In this document: positions 1-8,523 of the stretch, piece after piece | Position numbering within the stretch: the stretch's first letter is position 1 | How the letters are laid out: every line of letters begins with the position of its first letter | Origin: Natronocalculus amylovorans | GTDB taxonomy: Archaea > Halobacteriota > Halobacteria > Halobacteriales > Haloferacaceae | DNA length: 64,000 nt | Direction: 5' to 3' | Assembly: GCF_023638035.1 (NCBI RefSeq) | Contig: NZ_JAKRVX010000004.1 | Location: 62,001-126,000, forward strand | Program-made: the position numbers and the translations under genes | The notes under the pieces: generated by a model | Told to the model about the DNA's origin: nothing | The model's database searches: none | Seen by the model: the letters and a program-made list of their open reading frames with translations, nothing else

Positions 1-2
1 TC

Positions 3-536
3 AATGCGATCGCATGGATCGAGGCAACACTCACACGCCCGGAGCTGCGCACTGAGACATCACTTGGCGCAAAACTGTGGTGGGTGGTTACTGCACCAAT
101 GGTTCTGCTCCGTGCAGTATGGAAGCGCCGCCCTGATTCGATCGTCAGCGCAATCTGGACATCTGTGTACGGATTCTATACGTTCATTCGTGGACTGTTT
201 GGACGGGGAACAGAAGCAGAGACAGATCCAACAAGTGAGAATGCATCCGATCGAGATTCGACGGGATCGTCAGATCCAGAAGCGCAGGGCCGATCCATCG
301 GTTCGATCTGGCGCTCATTCATTCGGGTCGTCTTTGGCCGTATCTCTCCGAACCAAACAGCAGGCGAGCTTGCACAGCAGGCAATTCAGAAAGGATTCCC
401 ACGAGAACCCGTGATTCGAATTACAACTGCGTTCCGTGAAGCTGTGTATGGGCCACGTCGAGACGGGCAGGATATGACAGAGGCGGCGACCGCACTGTCT
501 GCGATCGAGCAATCACAATCGGAGGAGACAGAGTAA
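3..536 (+). CDS. DUF4129-type protein, C-terminal part (5' truncated by window)
   Basis: The frame is open from the first bases of the window, so the start lies upstream. The visible part has a hydrophobic stretch (WWVVTAPMVLL), an acidic low-complexity linker, then a C-terminal domain with the pattern seen in DUF4129: a 'QTAGELAQQAIQKGFPRE' stretch followed by an 'FREAVYG' stretch. DUF4129 domains usually end membrane proteins encoded beside MoxR ATPases and DUF58 proteins, which is exactly the context here. The stop TAA overlaps the next ATG (TAATG), so the genes are translationally coupled. Cell-surface or membrane role inferred; no biochemical function is established for the family. Confidence 0.75.
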   Translation, partial: NAIAWIEATLTRPELRTETSLGAKLWWVVTAPMVLLRAVWKRRPDSIVSAIWTSVYGFYTFIRGLFGRGTEAETDPTSENASDRDSTGSSDPEAQGRSIGSIWRSFIRVVFGRISPNQTAGELAQQAIQKGFPREPVIRITTAFREAVYGPRRDGQDMTEAATALSAIEQSQSEETE

Positions 537-1285
537 TGCAGATTGATTTCAATCTGGATCGTGACCAGACGATCGCTCGTATCCAACAGGTTGGCCCGAT
601 CGCGGCTGCAGTGGTATTACTGCTTGTTGGCGGATTGCTTGCCTTCTTTAGCGGTCCACTGCCATCGGCCATCGCTGATCGGGTTATCACTGTGATTCCA
701 TCGCCGGTAACGACAGTACCGATCGTGTTAGCACTCCTTTTGGGGCTTGTCATGAGTGTCTATCTTCGGTCGGGACACACAGACCACCCTGGTGGATTAG
801 TTGATCGTGACTCGCCACCCGAAAAACCACGCACAGCACCAGTTCGCGTTGGTGCTTCGTTTGAGTCGACACTCACAGAGGCAACAAACACGGTTCGCCT
901 CAAAGACGTCTCATACCAAGAAACGGAGCCGTACGAACAACTCAGAGAAACAGCGATCGAGCGACTCCGACTCACACAGACACTTGATCGCGAGGAAGTC
1001 GTCACAATGCTTGAAGAAGGTCAGTGGACAGAGACCGCGGTCGCACAAGCATTCTTTGCCGAGACGCAGGCGTATCCGCCCGGGTTTCAACTTCGACGTT
1101 GGGGTGAACCAGGGGCTGCATATCAGGAGGCAATTAGACAGACAACTGTTGCGATCGGCCAGATTGGGACCGAGCGTGCTACTGAAGCGGAGTCAGACGC
1201 ATCGATGACGTGGAGACAGCGCCTTGCGTCGGCAGTGGGAGTGGAAGCCACAACAGCAGATGAGCAGGTGACAGAGAATGTTTGA
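536..1285 (+). CDS. Two-helix membrane protein of the MoxR/DUF58 cluster (DUF7269-like)
   Basis: 249 residues. Two hydrophobic segments near the N terminus (about residues 18-40 and 46-66) are followed by an acidic cytoplasmic-looking region of about 180 residues. In haloarchaea, a protein with this topology sits between the DUF4129 and DUF58 genes; I associate it with the family labelled DUF7269, from memory only. The start overlaps the preceding stop, and the end overlaps the DUF58 start by 8 bases, so all three are probably one transcript. No catalytic motif is visible. Likely a structural partner of the MoxR-associated membrane complex. Confidence 0.65.
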   Translation: MQIDFNLDRDQTIARIQQVGPIAAAVVLLLVGGLLAFFSGPLPSAIADRVITVIPSPVTTVPIVLALLLGLVMSVYLRSGHTDHPGGLVDRDSPPEKPRTAPVRVGASFESTLTEATNTVRLKDVSYQETEPYEQLRETAIERLRLTQTLDREEVVTMLEEGQWTETAVAQAFFAETQAYPPGFQLRRWGEPGAAYQEAIRQTTVAIGQIGTERATEAESDASMTWRQRLASAVGVEATTADEQVTENV

Positions 1286-2576
1286 ACGATCGACTCGCTG
1301 GCGGGTTGCGATCGCGATCACGATCGCACTCAGTGCGGTTGGGGTCTGGCTTGGCCAGTCGCTGTTGTTTGTGGCTGCAATGGTCCCGATCGTGTTTGTA
1401 GCGTACAGTGCATTGACGAGTGCACCTGCAATAGATGAGCAACTCGTACTGACACGCACCATTCGGCCACAGTATACGTATGCTGGTCGAAGCGTCTCAG
1501 TAACGCTCACCGTCGAAAATCAAAGTGCGCAGACAATTCCAGACCTTCGGATTGTCGATGGCGTCCCAGCGGAGTTGGCTGTGGAGGATGGCTCACCACG
1601 TGCAGGGTTGACGCTCCGTAGCGGAGAGACAGCGACTATTGATTATACGGTTCGGTCCCGCTACGGTGAGTTTCAGTTCGATCCAGCAACAGTCCGAACA
1701 CAAAGTCTCTCCGCAGCAAGCATCTATACGACGACGGCTGCTGTGTCGGGTGACACGCAACTCACCGCACAGTTCGATCCACAGCAGTACCCACTGCGAG
1801 ATGAGACAACGGCACTGTCTGGTGGGTTAGTTTCGGATCGAGCCAACGAAGGCCTTGAATTCCACAGCATCCGTGCGTACCACCCTGGCGATCCAATCGC
1901 ACGGATTAATTGGCGACAGTATGCTCGCGAGCGGGTGCTCTCAACGATCGACTACCGAGAAGAAGAAGCCACAGAGGTCATTCTCCTTGTCGATGCTCGT
2001 GTGCATTCGGCAGTCGCGCGAACGGACACATCACCAACAGGGACGGAGCTGTGTGTCTCGATCGCTGCTGAAGCACACACGGCGCTCTTGGACGCACAGA
2101 ACAGCGTTGGCGCAGTTTCTCTAGGTGTCGATGATGCAGAACGTCCGTGGGCGTGGGTTCCACCACAGACGGGACGACGCGCACAGTTACAGATCGAGCA
2201 GTGTTTGGATGCGGCCGCAGCGACCGTTGAGCCATCGATCAATCAGGCCGATCGAAATGAGGATGACCCTACACCGCAGGCACTTATTGAACAACTCCCT
2301 ACGGGGAGTCAAGTGCTCTTTCTGTCGCCATTGTGTGATTCGTATCCCTTAGAGTTAATTCGGCAGTTGGATGCCACTGGCCATCCTGTGACGATGTACA
2401 CTCCGGATGTGACTGGTGGTGAGACCGCAGGTGGGAAGCTTGAAGCCGTCCGCCGATCGAACCGGATCGAGACGCTTCAAAAACGAGGTGTGACTGTTAT
2501 TGATTGGGACCCGGATGACCCATTGACTGCGGCGCTCAGTCGTGGAGCCGTTACTGGACGAGGGATCCGAGTATGA
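1278..2576 (+). CDS. DUF58 domain protein (MoxR-associated, vWA-like)
   Basis: 432 residues. Two membrane helices occupy about residues 8-50, then a beta-rich extracytoplasmic region. The diagnostic DUF58 signature lies near residues 196-216: an 'RAYHPGDPIARINWRQYAR' stretch, followed by a vWA-like fold beginning ILLVDAR. DUF58 proteins partner with MoxR AAA+ ATPases, which are thought to act as chaperones for metal or complex assembly at vWA-type domains. The start overlaps the upstream gene by 8 bases and the end overlaps the next by 4 (ATGA), indicating tight coupling. The product is membrane anchored; the exact client is unknown. Confidence 0.9.
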   Translation: MFERSTRWRVAIAITIALSAVGVWLGQSLLFVAAMVPIVFVAYSALTSAPAIDEQLVLTRTIRPQYTYAGRSVSVTLTVENQSAQTIPDLRIVDGVPAELAVEDGSPRAGLTLRSGETATIDYTVRSRYGEFQFDPATVRTQSLSAASIYTTTAAVSGDTQLTAQFDPQQYPLRDETTALSGGLVSDRANEGLEFHSIRAYHPGDPIARINWRQYARERVLSTIDYREEEATEVILLVDARVHSAVARTDTSPTGTELCVSIAAEAHTALLDAQNSVGAVSLGVDDAERPWAWVPPQTGRRAQLQIEQCLDAAAATVEPSINQADRNEDDPTPQALIEQLPTGSQVLFLSPLCDSYPLELIRQLDATGHPVTMYTPDVTGGETAGGKLEAVRRSNRIETLQKRGVTVIDWDPDDPLTAALSRGAVTGRGIRV

Positions 2577-4081
2577 GTGAGAGAACGCTGTCTTCGGTTC
2601 GCAGTGCAATTCGTGTTGACGAGGGGACAGTCTCCTCGCAAAGCGCGCTTATTACGGCTGTGATTGCGATCGCCGCACTGCTTGTCGTCGGTGTGAGTAC
2701 AGGCTATCCACTCTTTGCAGTGGGTGGTCTCATTGTCGGTGCGCTCTTTGCAGTGACGATCGCCACGGTTGGGACGGTTGGCCTTCTGATTCCGTTTATT
2801 GGTGGAGTCAGCGTGTTGGTTGTCGGGGCTGCAGCTGTTGGACTCCCTGGATACGCTGTTGTGTCTGGAGCGTCGATCGGGGCATGGATTGCAGTTGCTG
2901 GCAGCTGTGTCGGCTTTGGCCTTGCTCGATTCCGTGTTGCTGCATTCGGGGATGGATCCGTTGCACGGGTGATCGGATGGCTACTCCGTGTCGGAACCGT
3001 GGCTGGGATCTATGGACTCATTTTGTTCGCACTCCTGTTTGATCTCTCCTCACTGTTCGAGGTGACTGCACTTGGTGGACTTTCGGAACTCGTGGTTCCA
3101 ACCACAGACACCGGACGTATTCTCGGCTTTGTCGTGGTATCGTGGCTTGCGGTTGGTGGTGTCTGGATTGTGTCGGTTGTTCTGCCGCCCGCATCTGTGC
3201 TTCCAGAGTCGAAGCGATCGGTGTATATGGCAATTGTCTCTCGATCTGTTTCGACAACTGGAGCAATACTTGGCGTTGGGAGTATTCTCGTTGCATTAGT
3301 TGTCATAATAAGCGTAGAAACAGGACTTGCAACTGGGACCGTTAATGCGACACTTGGCCTTGTGATGGACTCTGCGGCACTACGAACGAGTTTTGTGCGA
3401 GTGTTTCTCACCGCGGTAGTGCTGTCAGGTGTAATTATTCTGGCTCGATCGATCGGCATGGACACCCTGTTTGGCCATGTCTGGTGGTCCGTCTCTGCGA
3501 TTGTCTGTGCAACCGGACTGTTTGTGGTAACGATCGTGAGTGCGCCAACAGTCGCAGGGGCTGTTGTCGGTGCAGAGCATGAGCATGTTGCGCTCATTGA
3601 GACGATCGTCTCGCTCATTGGCGCAGGGACCGCTGGAATGGCACTGTGGGTACTTGTGTTATTTTTGGTGAGTATGGGACTGCTTGTGTTCCCACTGCTT
3701 TCTGAAACCCGTCTTGTGTCGCCTGCAACTGCTGGACCACGGTTTGTCGTGTTCGGGCTCGTGATTGGTGTTGTGAGCAGTGTCAGCGCTGGCGTCTCAT
3801 CGCTGGTTGTCCTGTCGGTTGCCGTCGCTTCCGTCCTTGTGTGGGATATTGGTTCATTCGGCGTTGGCGTGACTGCCGACCTTGGAGCATCTCCATCGCA
3901 CACAGGTGGTGAGGTTGTTCATGCCGGGGCAAGTCTTGTGGTTGGCACACTTGCACTTGCAGTGACTGCGATCATCTCGTGGCTCCTCGAAGACGTGACA
4001 GCAAGTGCTGATGGAACGATCGTCGCGGTCATACTTGCAGTCGGTGCGGCAATCGTCCTCAGTGCGGTACTACGTGGTTAA
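2573..4081 (+). CDS. Polytopic membrane protein of the MoxR/DUF58 cluster (DUF7519-like)
   Basis: 502 residues, overwhelmingly hydrophobic, with roughly 12-14 predicted helices in pairs and very few charged residues outside the short N-terminal tail. No transporter signature is visible. Haloarchaeal MoxR/DUF58 clusters commonly end with such a large membrane protein (the group I know as DUF7519). It starts on an ATGA overlap with the DUF58 gene. A 297-residue reading frame exists on the opposite strand, but it is a threonine/serine-rich mirror of this coding sequence. Role inferred only from context: membrane platform for the MoxR-dependent assembly. Confidence 0.7.
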   Translation: MSERTLSSVRSAIRVDEGTVSSQSALITAVIAIAALLVVGVSTGYPLFAVGGLIVGALFAVTIATVGTVGLLIPFIGGVSVLVVGAAAVGLPGYAVVSGASIGAWIAVAGSCVGFGLARFRVAAFGDGSVARVIGWLLRVGTVAGIYGLILFALLFDLSSLFEVTALGGLSELVVPTTDTGRILGFVVVSWLAVGGVWIVSVVLPPASVLPESKRSVYMAIVSRSVSTTGAILGVGSILVALVVIISVETGLATGTVNATLGLVMDSAALRTSFVRVFLTAVVLSGVIILARSIGMDTLFGHVWWSVSAIVCATGLFVVTIVSAPTVAGAVVGAEHEHVALIETIVSLIGAGTAGMALWVLVLFLVSMGLLVFPLLSETRLVSPATAGPRFVVFGLVIGVVSSVSAGVSSLVVLSVAVASVLVWDIGSFGVGVTADLGASPSHTGGEVVHAGASLVVGTLALAVTAIISWLLEDVTASADGTIVAVILAVGAAIVLSAVLRG

Positions 4082-4130
4082 TTAGAAGTAGAAGGGAGAT
4101 AACAATGCGACCGGATGGCGGAGAGATGGT

Positions 4131-4241
4131 ATGCTCTCTGGCATGGCGATCGGTATTGCAGTGGCGCTCTTGTGGGTCGGCGCAGCGCTTTGTGTGCTCT
4201 CGTTGTTGTATGCGTTTGGTGAGTCAGTTGCTGAGCCGTGA
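4131..4241 (+). CDS. 36-residue single-helix membrane protein
   Basis: Small reading frame starting at ATG 4131, preceded by a GGAG-type ribosome site seven to eight bases upstream. The product is MLSGMAIGIAVALLWVGAAL followed by CVLSLLYAFGESVAEP: one long membrane helix and a short acidic tail. It follows the polytopic protein by 49 bases and ends 4 bases before the convergent MoxR stop, so it would be the last gene of the DUF4129-DUF58 transcript. Tiny one-helix proteins often act as accessory subunits of membrane complexes. Coding status is inferred from hydrophobic coherence and ribosome site. Confidence 0.45.
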   Translation: MLSGMAIGIAVALLWVGAALCVLSLLYAFGESVAEP

Positions 4242-4245
4242 GTGA

Positions 4246-5226
4246 CTATGCTTCAATCGCGGGGACCGCAATCTCTGAGAGTACGTCTGAAACAACGTCG
4301 CGGCGTGAGACTCCATCAATGAGTGCCGCAGCGTTCAGCACCAGTCGGTGTGCAAAGACATCCACTGCAAGCTGCTTCACATCATTTGGTACAACGTAGT
4401 CTCGGCCACGGATGACTGCACGAGCACGCGAGGCTTCGAGCAATCGCTGGATTCCACGTGGGGAGACACCAACATCAGTCCGTTGGTGCTCTCGGGTTGC
4501 GCGCCCAATATCCACAATATAGTCACGAACGTCCGGGGCGACATGGATGTATTCAGGGACCTCTTGTACCGTTTTGAACGTCTCCGGATCGACAACTTGG
4601 TCAACCGATGGGGCCGCAACCATTCGTTCAATCCGTCGATCGAGCAGTAGTCGCTCATTCGTTCGATCTGGATAACCGATCGAGGTTTTGATAATAAATC
4701 GATCGCGCTGGGACTCAGGCAATTCGAATGTCCCCTCCTGTTCAACCGGGTTCTGTGTCGCAATGACAAAGAATGGTTCCGGGAGTGCGTATGTTGTGTT
4801 GCCAACGCTCACTTGCTTTTCTTCCATTACTTCAAGCAGTGCCGCCTGTGTCTTTGGTGGGGCGCGGTTAATCTCGTCTGCAAGCACAATATTCGAAAAG
4901 ACAGGCCCACGTCTGAACTCAAAATCACCGTTTCCTTCGTTAAATATCGTTGAGCCAGTGATATCAGACGGCAATAGGTCGGGCGTGAACTGGATCCGGT
5001 TGAATTCCAATCCAAGTGCGCCCGCAAGTGATTGGGCGGTTAGTGTCTTGCCAGTCCCCGGGACATCCTCAATGAGAACGTGTTGTTTGGCAAGCACACC
5101 AGTCACAATTGCTTCCAAGAACGACTCACCGGCGATCACCGTCTCTGAGAGCCCACCCAGGAGCTCTGTCGTGATCTCCGCGGACCGATCGACACCGATC
5201 GGTGGCTCACCAGCATCCTCGTGCAT
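4246..5226 (-). CDS. MoxR-family AAA+ ATPase
   Basis: 326 residues. Walker A is at about 53-61 (EDVPGTGKT) and Walker B at about 114-118 (VLADE), followed by the MoxR-typical INRAPPKTQAALLEVMEE sequence, sensor 1 ('VIATQNPVE') and an arginine-finger region ('PESQRDRF'). The C-terminal AAA lid contains the 'SPRGIQRLLEASRARA' stretch. MoxR ATPases use ATP to remodel or mature vWA-containing partners, here plausibly the DUF58 protein. It is convergent to that cluster and divergent from the DUF4330 gene. Its flexible N terminus (EPPIGVDRSA) is shared with an unrelated protein encoded 1 kb away. Confidence 0.92.
   Translation of the reverse strand: MHEDAGEPPIGVDRSAEITTELLGGLSETVIAGESFLEAIVTGVLAKQHVLIEDVPGTGKTLTAQSLAGALGLEFNRIQFTPDLLPSDITGSTIFNEGNGDFEFRRGPVFSNIVLADEINRAPPKTQAALLEVMEEKQVSVGNTTYALPEPFFVIATQNPVEQEGTFELPESQRDRFIIKTSIGYPDRTNERLLLDRRIERMVAAPSVDQVVDPETFKTVQEVPEYIHVAPDVRDYIVDIGRATREHQRTDVGVSPRGIQRLLEASRARAVIRGRDYVVPNDVKQLAVDVFAHRLVLNAAALIDGVSRRDVVSDVLSEIAVPAIEA
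5186..5208 (-). repeat. 23-base block shared with 6273-6295, copy 1
   Basis: Read on the minus strand, this block inside the MoxR N-terminal codons is identical over 23 bases to 6273-6295 on the plus strand. It contains the perfect 12-base palindrome CACCGATCGGTG followed by TCGATCG, and encodes EPPIGVDRSA in both genes. Confidence 0.7.
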
Positions 5227-5280
5227 GAATGTAGCCTTGCAAGGCGATCGGTTAACAGTTATTGAATTGGTGTTTCGAGA

Positions 5281-5327
5281 GTAATATTAAAGATTTTAAC
5301 GCGCTGAGAACCAGATACGTACAAGTT
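5281..5327 (+). promoter_or_regulatory. Probable promoter of the DUF4330 operon
   Basis: The 101-base region between the divergent MoxR and DUF4330 genes contains an AT-rich archaeal TATA-like element, TAATATTAAAG at 5282-5292, about 37-46 bases before the ATG at 5328. That spacing would give a very short leader. Inferred from sequence only. Confidence 0.35.
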
Positions 5328-6146
5328 ATGGCTGATGATTCCAGGCTGTCCGCAGTTATTGATGATGACGGACAGCTGTTTGGCTTAATTAATGTTATTG
5401 ACGCACTTGTTGTTCTTTTTGTTATTGCGATTATTGGTGCGGGGATTGCGCTTGTTGGTATTGGTGGTGAACCAGCTGATACCCGCTATGCTACGATCGA
5501 TCTTGGTGAACAACCGGATTATACGGCGAACCAGATTACAGTGGGCGATGAATGGGATATTCAAGGAAGCGCGGATGTGTTGACTGTCACTGACGTCTTT
5601 CTTGCCCCAACCGAAGATGGCGATCGGAATGTGGTTATCAGAGCCGAAGTGAACGGTACGGCGATCGATCCGGAAGCGCAAGAACAGAGTGCGATCTCCT
5701 TTGCTGGTGAGCCGCTCCGGTTCGGTCGTGATCTTGAGATTGAAACACCACAGTATGTCGTCGAAGGTGTTGTTACTGATGTTGGACCAGAGGAGTCATT
5801 CGGTACCGAAGCAACTCGTACCGTCACTGTCGAGGCAACTGAAATCCCACAGAACCGTGTCGATCGGCTTGGTGTTGGCTTAACGGAAGTCATGCGAGAT
5901 GATGAAACCGCAACCGTAACTGATGTCTCCGATGTGGCCAGCGAAGAGGTCAGAAGCGGCGGTGATGGGTTTGAGGTTGTTGAGCACCCACGCAACCGTG
6001 ATGTGACGATGACAGTTGATATGACTGTCCGTGAGTTGGATGATGGCACAGTGCTCTTCCGCGGCAGTTCACTCCGAATCGATCAGTCGATCGTCTTCGA
6101 ATTTGATGAAGTCACATTCGAAGGTGAGGTCGTCGCCATCGAGTAA
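5328..6146 (+). CDS. DUF4330 family membrane-anchored protein
   Basis: 272 residues from the ATG at 5328; an upstream in-frame start at 5262 would add a poor 22-residue extension. The N terminus shows the DUF4330 hallmark: DDDGQLFGLINVIDALVVLF, running into a single membrane helix up to residue ~45. The rest is an extracytoplasmic beta-rich domain of about 225 residues with repeated TVTDV-like strands. Family function is unknown; it is membrane anchored with an outside domain. The following gene begins 6 bases after the stop, suggesting an operon. The gene is divergent from moxR and near the DUF58 cluster, so a related envelope role is possible. Confidence 0.8.
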   Translation: MADDSRLSAVIDDDGQLFGLINVIDALVVLFVIAIIGAGIALVGIGGEPADTRYATIDLGEQPDYTANQITVGDEWDIQGSADVLTVTDVFLAPTEDGDRNVVIRAEVNGTAIDPEAQEQSAISFAGEPLRFGRDLEIETPQYVVEGVVTDVGPEESFGTEATRTVTVEATEIPQNRVDRLGVGLTEVMRDDETATVTDVSDVASEEVRSGGDGFEVVEHPRNRDVTMTVDMTVRELDDGTVLFRGSSLRIDQSIVFEFDEVTFEGEVVAIE

Positions 6147-6152
6147 TAGCCT

Positions 6153-6884
6153 ATGAGTACAGATTCTGAGCCGGACTTTAGACGCGGGTCGATCGCAGTC
6201 CGTATCTATACACAGTTGCGATCGTGGAGTCACGACTCGATTATTGTGACGTCGCTCACTGACGGTGCTGAAGAGCCACCGATCGGTGTCGATCGATCCG
6301 CAGGCACCGTCGAGAGTGAGAGAAGTGAGAGTCAGTTTGAGATGCCCACCGCCGGCCCACGATCGACATCAACTGTGTATCGTGTGTATGTTGGTATTCG
6401 TCGATTCGTTGAATCCTCGTGGCTCTATCGGTGGCTCACAGCAGAACCCGACTCGGAAGTGATTGTGATCGATCTTCGAGAGACGTTTTCTGCAGGTCCT
6501 GTGTTGCGACAACTCGATCGACGGATTCGTGACGTGATTTCGGTCATTCCATCTTCGCTCGGTCTTCGGAATGGGTTCCAGCTTCGATCGCGGTTCGTTG
6601 TGCGACCACTCCGTGTGTGTAGTTTTGTGTTGCTTGTGAGTGTGTTAGCTGGCCTTTCGAGTTTGGTTCTCACTGGAGCCGACATTGGGATCTCGACATT
6701 CCTGTTGTTAGCCTTGTTGTTAGTCGCGGTCCGTGGTACGCAGAGTACGCGATCGTTGGCTGCGGTACAGGCGACATGGTGGTATGAGCGGGTTTCGGCT
6801 GCGATCGAATCCTCTGTGTTCATGGACGCGGTTGATCCGCCACCAACTGCTGACGATCCTGAGTCGATGCAGAATCGTCACTGA
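6153..6884 (+). CDS. Two-helix membrane protein of unknown function, co-transcribed with DUF4330
   Basis: 243 residues. The first ~145 residues are soluble and rich in Arg and Ser, containing EPPIGVDRSA, the same peptide as the MoxR N terminus, encoded by an identical 23-base block. Two adjacent membrane helices follow (about residues 150-172 and 175-192), then a short C-terminal tail. No recognised domain. It starts six bases after the DUF4330 stop, so the two are probably an operon. The region between 6885 and 7002 is AT-rich and probably holds the promoter of the next gene. Confidence 0.6.
   Translation: MSTDSEPDFRRGSIAVRIYTQLRSWSHDSIIVTSLTDGAEEPPIGVDRSAGTVESERSESQFEMPTAGPRSTSTVYRVYVGIRRFVESSWLYRWLTAEPDSEVIVIDLRETFSAGPVLRQLDRRIRDVISVIPSSLGLRNGFQLRSRFVVRPLRVCSFVLLVSVLAGLSSLVLTGADIGISTFLLLALLLVAVRGTQSTRSLAAVQATWWYERVSAAIESSVFMDAVDPPPTADDPESMQNRH
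6273..6295 (+). repeat. 23-base block shared with 5186-5208, copy 2 (inverted)
   Basis: Identical to the minus strand of 5186-5208 and again read in the frame giving EPPIGVDRSA. Identity continues for five more bases after one mismatch. The match lies within otherwise unrelated proteins. Confidence 0.7.
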
Positions 6885-7002
6885 CTGGATCTATTTCGAT
6901 CGATGAGTAGGATGGGTCCATCTGGAAACTACTCCTGTCATATCAAATAAATACTTCAACGTAAGGGAATGTTTTTGTAGCTAACAGGGTACTGTTTTTT
7001 CA

Positions 7003-8460
7003 ATGATACATGGATGGTGGTACCGATCGTGTAGTCTGATCGGTGCTGTACTAATTACTGCCGTGGGAGTAGTAATCGCAAACCATCCGTTTGCACAAGC
7101 GCTGACAACAACCTATGTGCCACTACTGTGGCGGCTTGATCCTGTAACATTGACTGGAGATGCGTTCCAGATCGCGACTTGGACGAGCGTTGTTTTGGTT
7201 GCTGGCGCGCTTGTTCCGCTATTTAAACCACGGCCATGGCGAGTGTTGGATGTAATCACGTATACGCAGAAGCGAGTGGTTGTTGCAGGGCTTGCGCTTG
7301 CAACGCTTGGCTATTTTAATTGGAGCTACCGACTGCCACGCTCAACGCTTGCCATCTTGATTGCGGTGTTGCTCGTCTTGTTGCCGCTTTGGTTTGTTTT
7401 GATCCGAACCAAAACACCGAATGATCACGATCGGACAATCATCGTCGGCGACGACCTTGCACAGATAGAAGAGATTGCAGCATCAAGTTCCGGTGAGATT
7501 GTCGGCTATCTGAGTCCCCCAATTACGTACGCTGACGAACCGCCACAACATGATGCGACACAGCCGAGTCCGATCGTTGCTGATGGGAGTGGTGCATCGG
7601 TAAACGACATTGGCCTTCCTCGGCTTGGTGGGCTTTCAAAACTTGAGACGGTATTACTCGAACACGACATTGATACGGTTTGTTTGGCGTATCGCACTGC
7701 CGATCGGGGTGAGTTCTTCGGAACGCTCGATCTCTGTCATAAACACGGTGTTGCCGCGAAAGTGCATCGTGAGTATGCAGATGATGTACTGACGAGTGCT
7801 GAAGATGTCTCAACGCTTGCCCGTGTCGATGTTGAGCCATGGGATCCACAAGATTACGTCTTTAAACGGTTGTTTGACATCGGGTTTGCTGGATTTGGAT
7901 TGCTCGTGCTCTCGCCGCTTGTTGTGGTTATTTCGATCGCGATCAAGTTGGATAGTCCAGGGCCGATCTTTTACACACAAGACCGGACGGCAGGCTTTGG
8001 GGATACGTTTCCTGTGTACAAGTTCCGGAGTATGGTTCCCGAAGGAGACTCTGCAGCACCAGTGGATGATGCAGAGAACGATCGGATTACTCGTGTTGGG
8101 CGTGTCCTTCGGAAGACACATATGGATGAGGTTCCGCAGCTATGGTCGATCCTTGTTGGCAATATGAGTGTTGTCGGCCCACGTGCGGCGTGGACTGAGG
8201 AGGAACGAATACTTGAACAGGAAACCGATGCTTGGCGAAAACGGTGGTTTGTCAAACCAGGATTGACTGGATTGGCTCAGATCAATGGGGCAAAGAGTAC
8301 AGACCCAGATATGAAGCTCCGATACGATCTGCAGTACATCCGAAAGCAATCATTTTGGTTCGATCTGACGATCGTTATTCGACAGTTGTGGCAGGTCGCT
8401 GAAGATGTTATCAGAATGATTGTGCAAAACACCGGTAAAATAAATAAAAAAGGCGAATGA
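7003..8460 (+). CDS. Polyprenyl glycosylphosphotransferase (initiating sugar transferase)
   Basis: 485 residues. Four to five N-terminal helices (to about residue 135) precede a soluble nucleotide-binding-like middle domain. The bacterial sugar transferase domain (PF02397 type) runs from about 285 to 470. Visible motifs include FKRLFDIGFAGFGLLVLSP (re-entrant helix), SPGPIFYTQDR, YKFRSM, 'RVGRVLRKTHMDEVPQLWS', NMSVVGPRA and KPGLTGLAQING. The enzyme transfers a sugar-1-phosphate from a nucleotide sugar to a membrane polyprenyl phosphate, starting assembly of a surface polysaccharide or glycan. It heads the sugar island; base composition turns AT-rich at its 3' end. Confidence 0.92.
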   Translation: MIHGWWYRSCSLIGAVLITAVGVVIANHPFAQALTTTYVPLLWRLDPVTLTGDAFQIATWTSVVLVAGALVPLFKPRPWRVLDVITYTQKRVVVAGLALATLGYFNWSYRLPRSTLAILIAVLLVLLPLWFVLIRTKTPNDHDRTIIVGDDLAQIEEIAASSSGEIVGYLSPPITYADEPPQHDATQPSPIVADGSGASVNDIGLPRLGGLSKLETVLLEHDIDTVCLAYRTADRGEFFGTLDLCHKHGVAAKVHREYADDVLTSAEDVSTLARVDVEPWDPQDYVFKRLFDIGFAGFGLLVLSPLVVVISIAIKLDSPGPIFYTQDRTAGFGDTFPVYKFRSMVPEGDSAAPVDDAENDRITRVGRVLRKTHMDEVPQLWSILVGNMSVVGPRAAWTEEERILEQETDAWRKRWFVKPGLTGLAQINGAKSTDPDMKLRYDLQYIRKQSFWFDLTIVIRQLWQVAEDVIRMIVQNTGKINKKGE

Positions 8461-8523
8461 AAAACAGCCTTACAATATCAAGCATATTATAGTTTCATAA
8501 ATAACAAATTAGTAAACAACACT

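Noticed and set aside
3010-3903. 297-codon minus-strand frame opposite the polytopic membrane protein
   Set aside because: Thr/Ser/Pro-rich mirror of hydrophobic codons; no domain; the plus strand forms a coherent coupled operon.
5561-6049. 162-codon minus-strand frame opposite the DUF4330 gene
   Set aside because: Serine/threonine-rich shadow; the plus strand has the DUF4330 signature.
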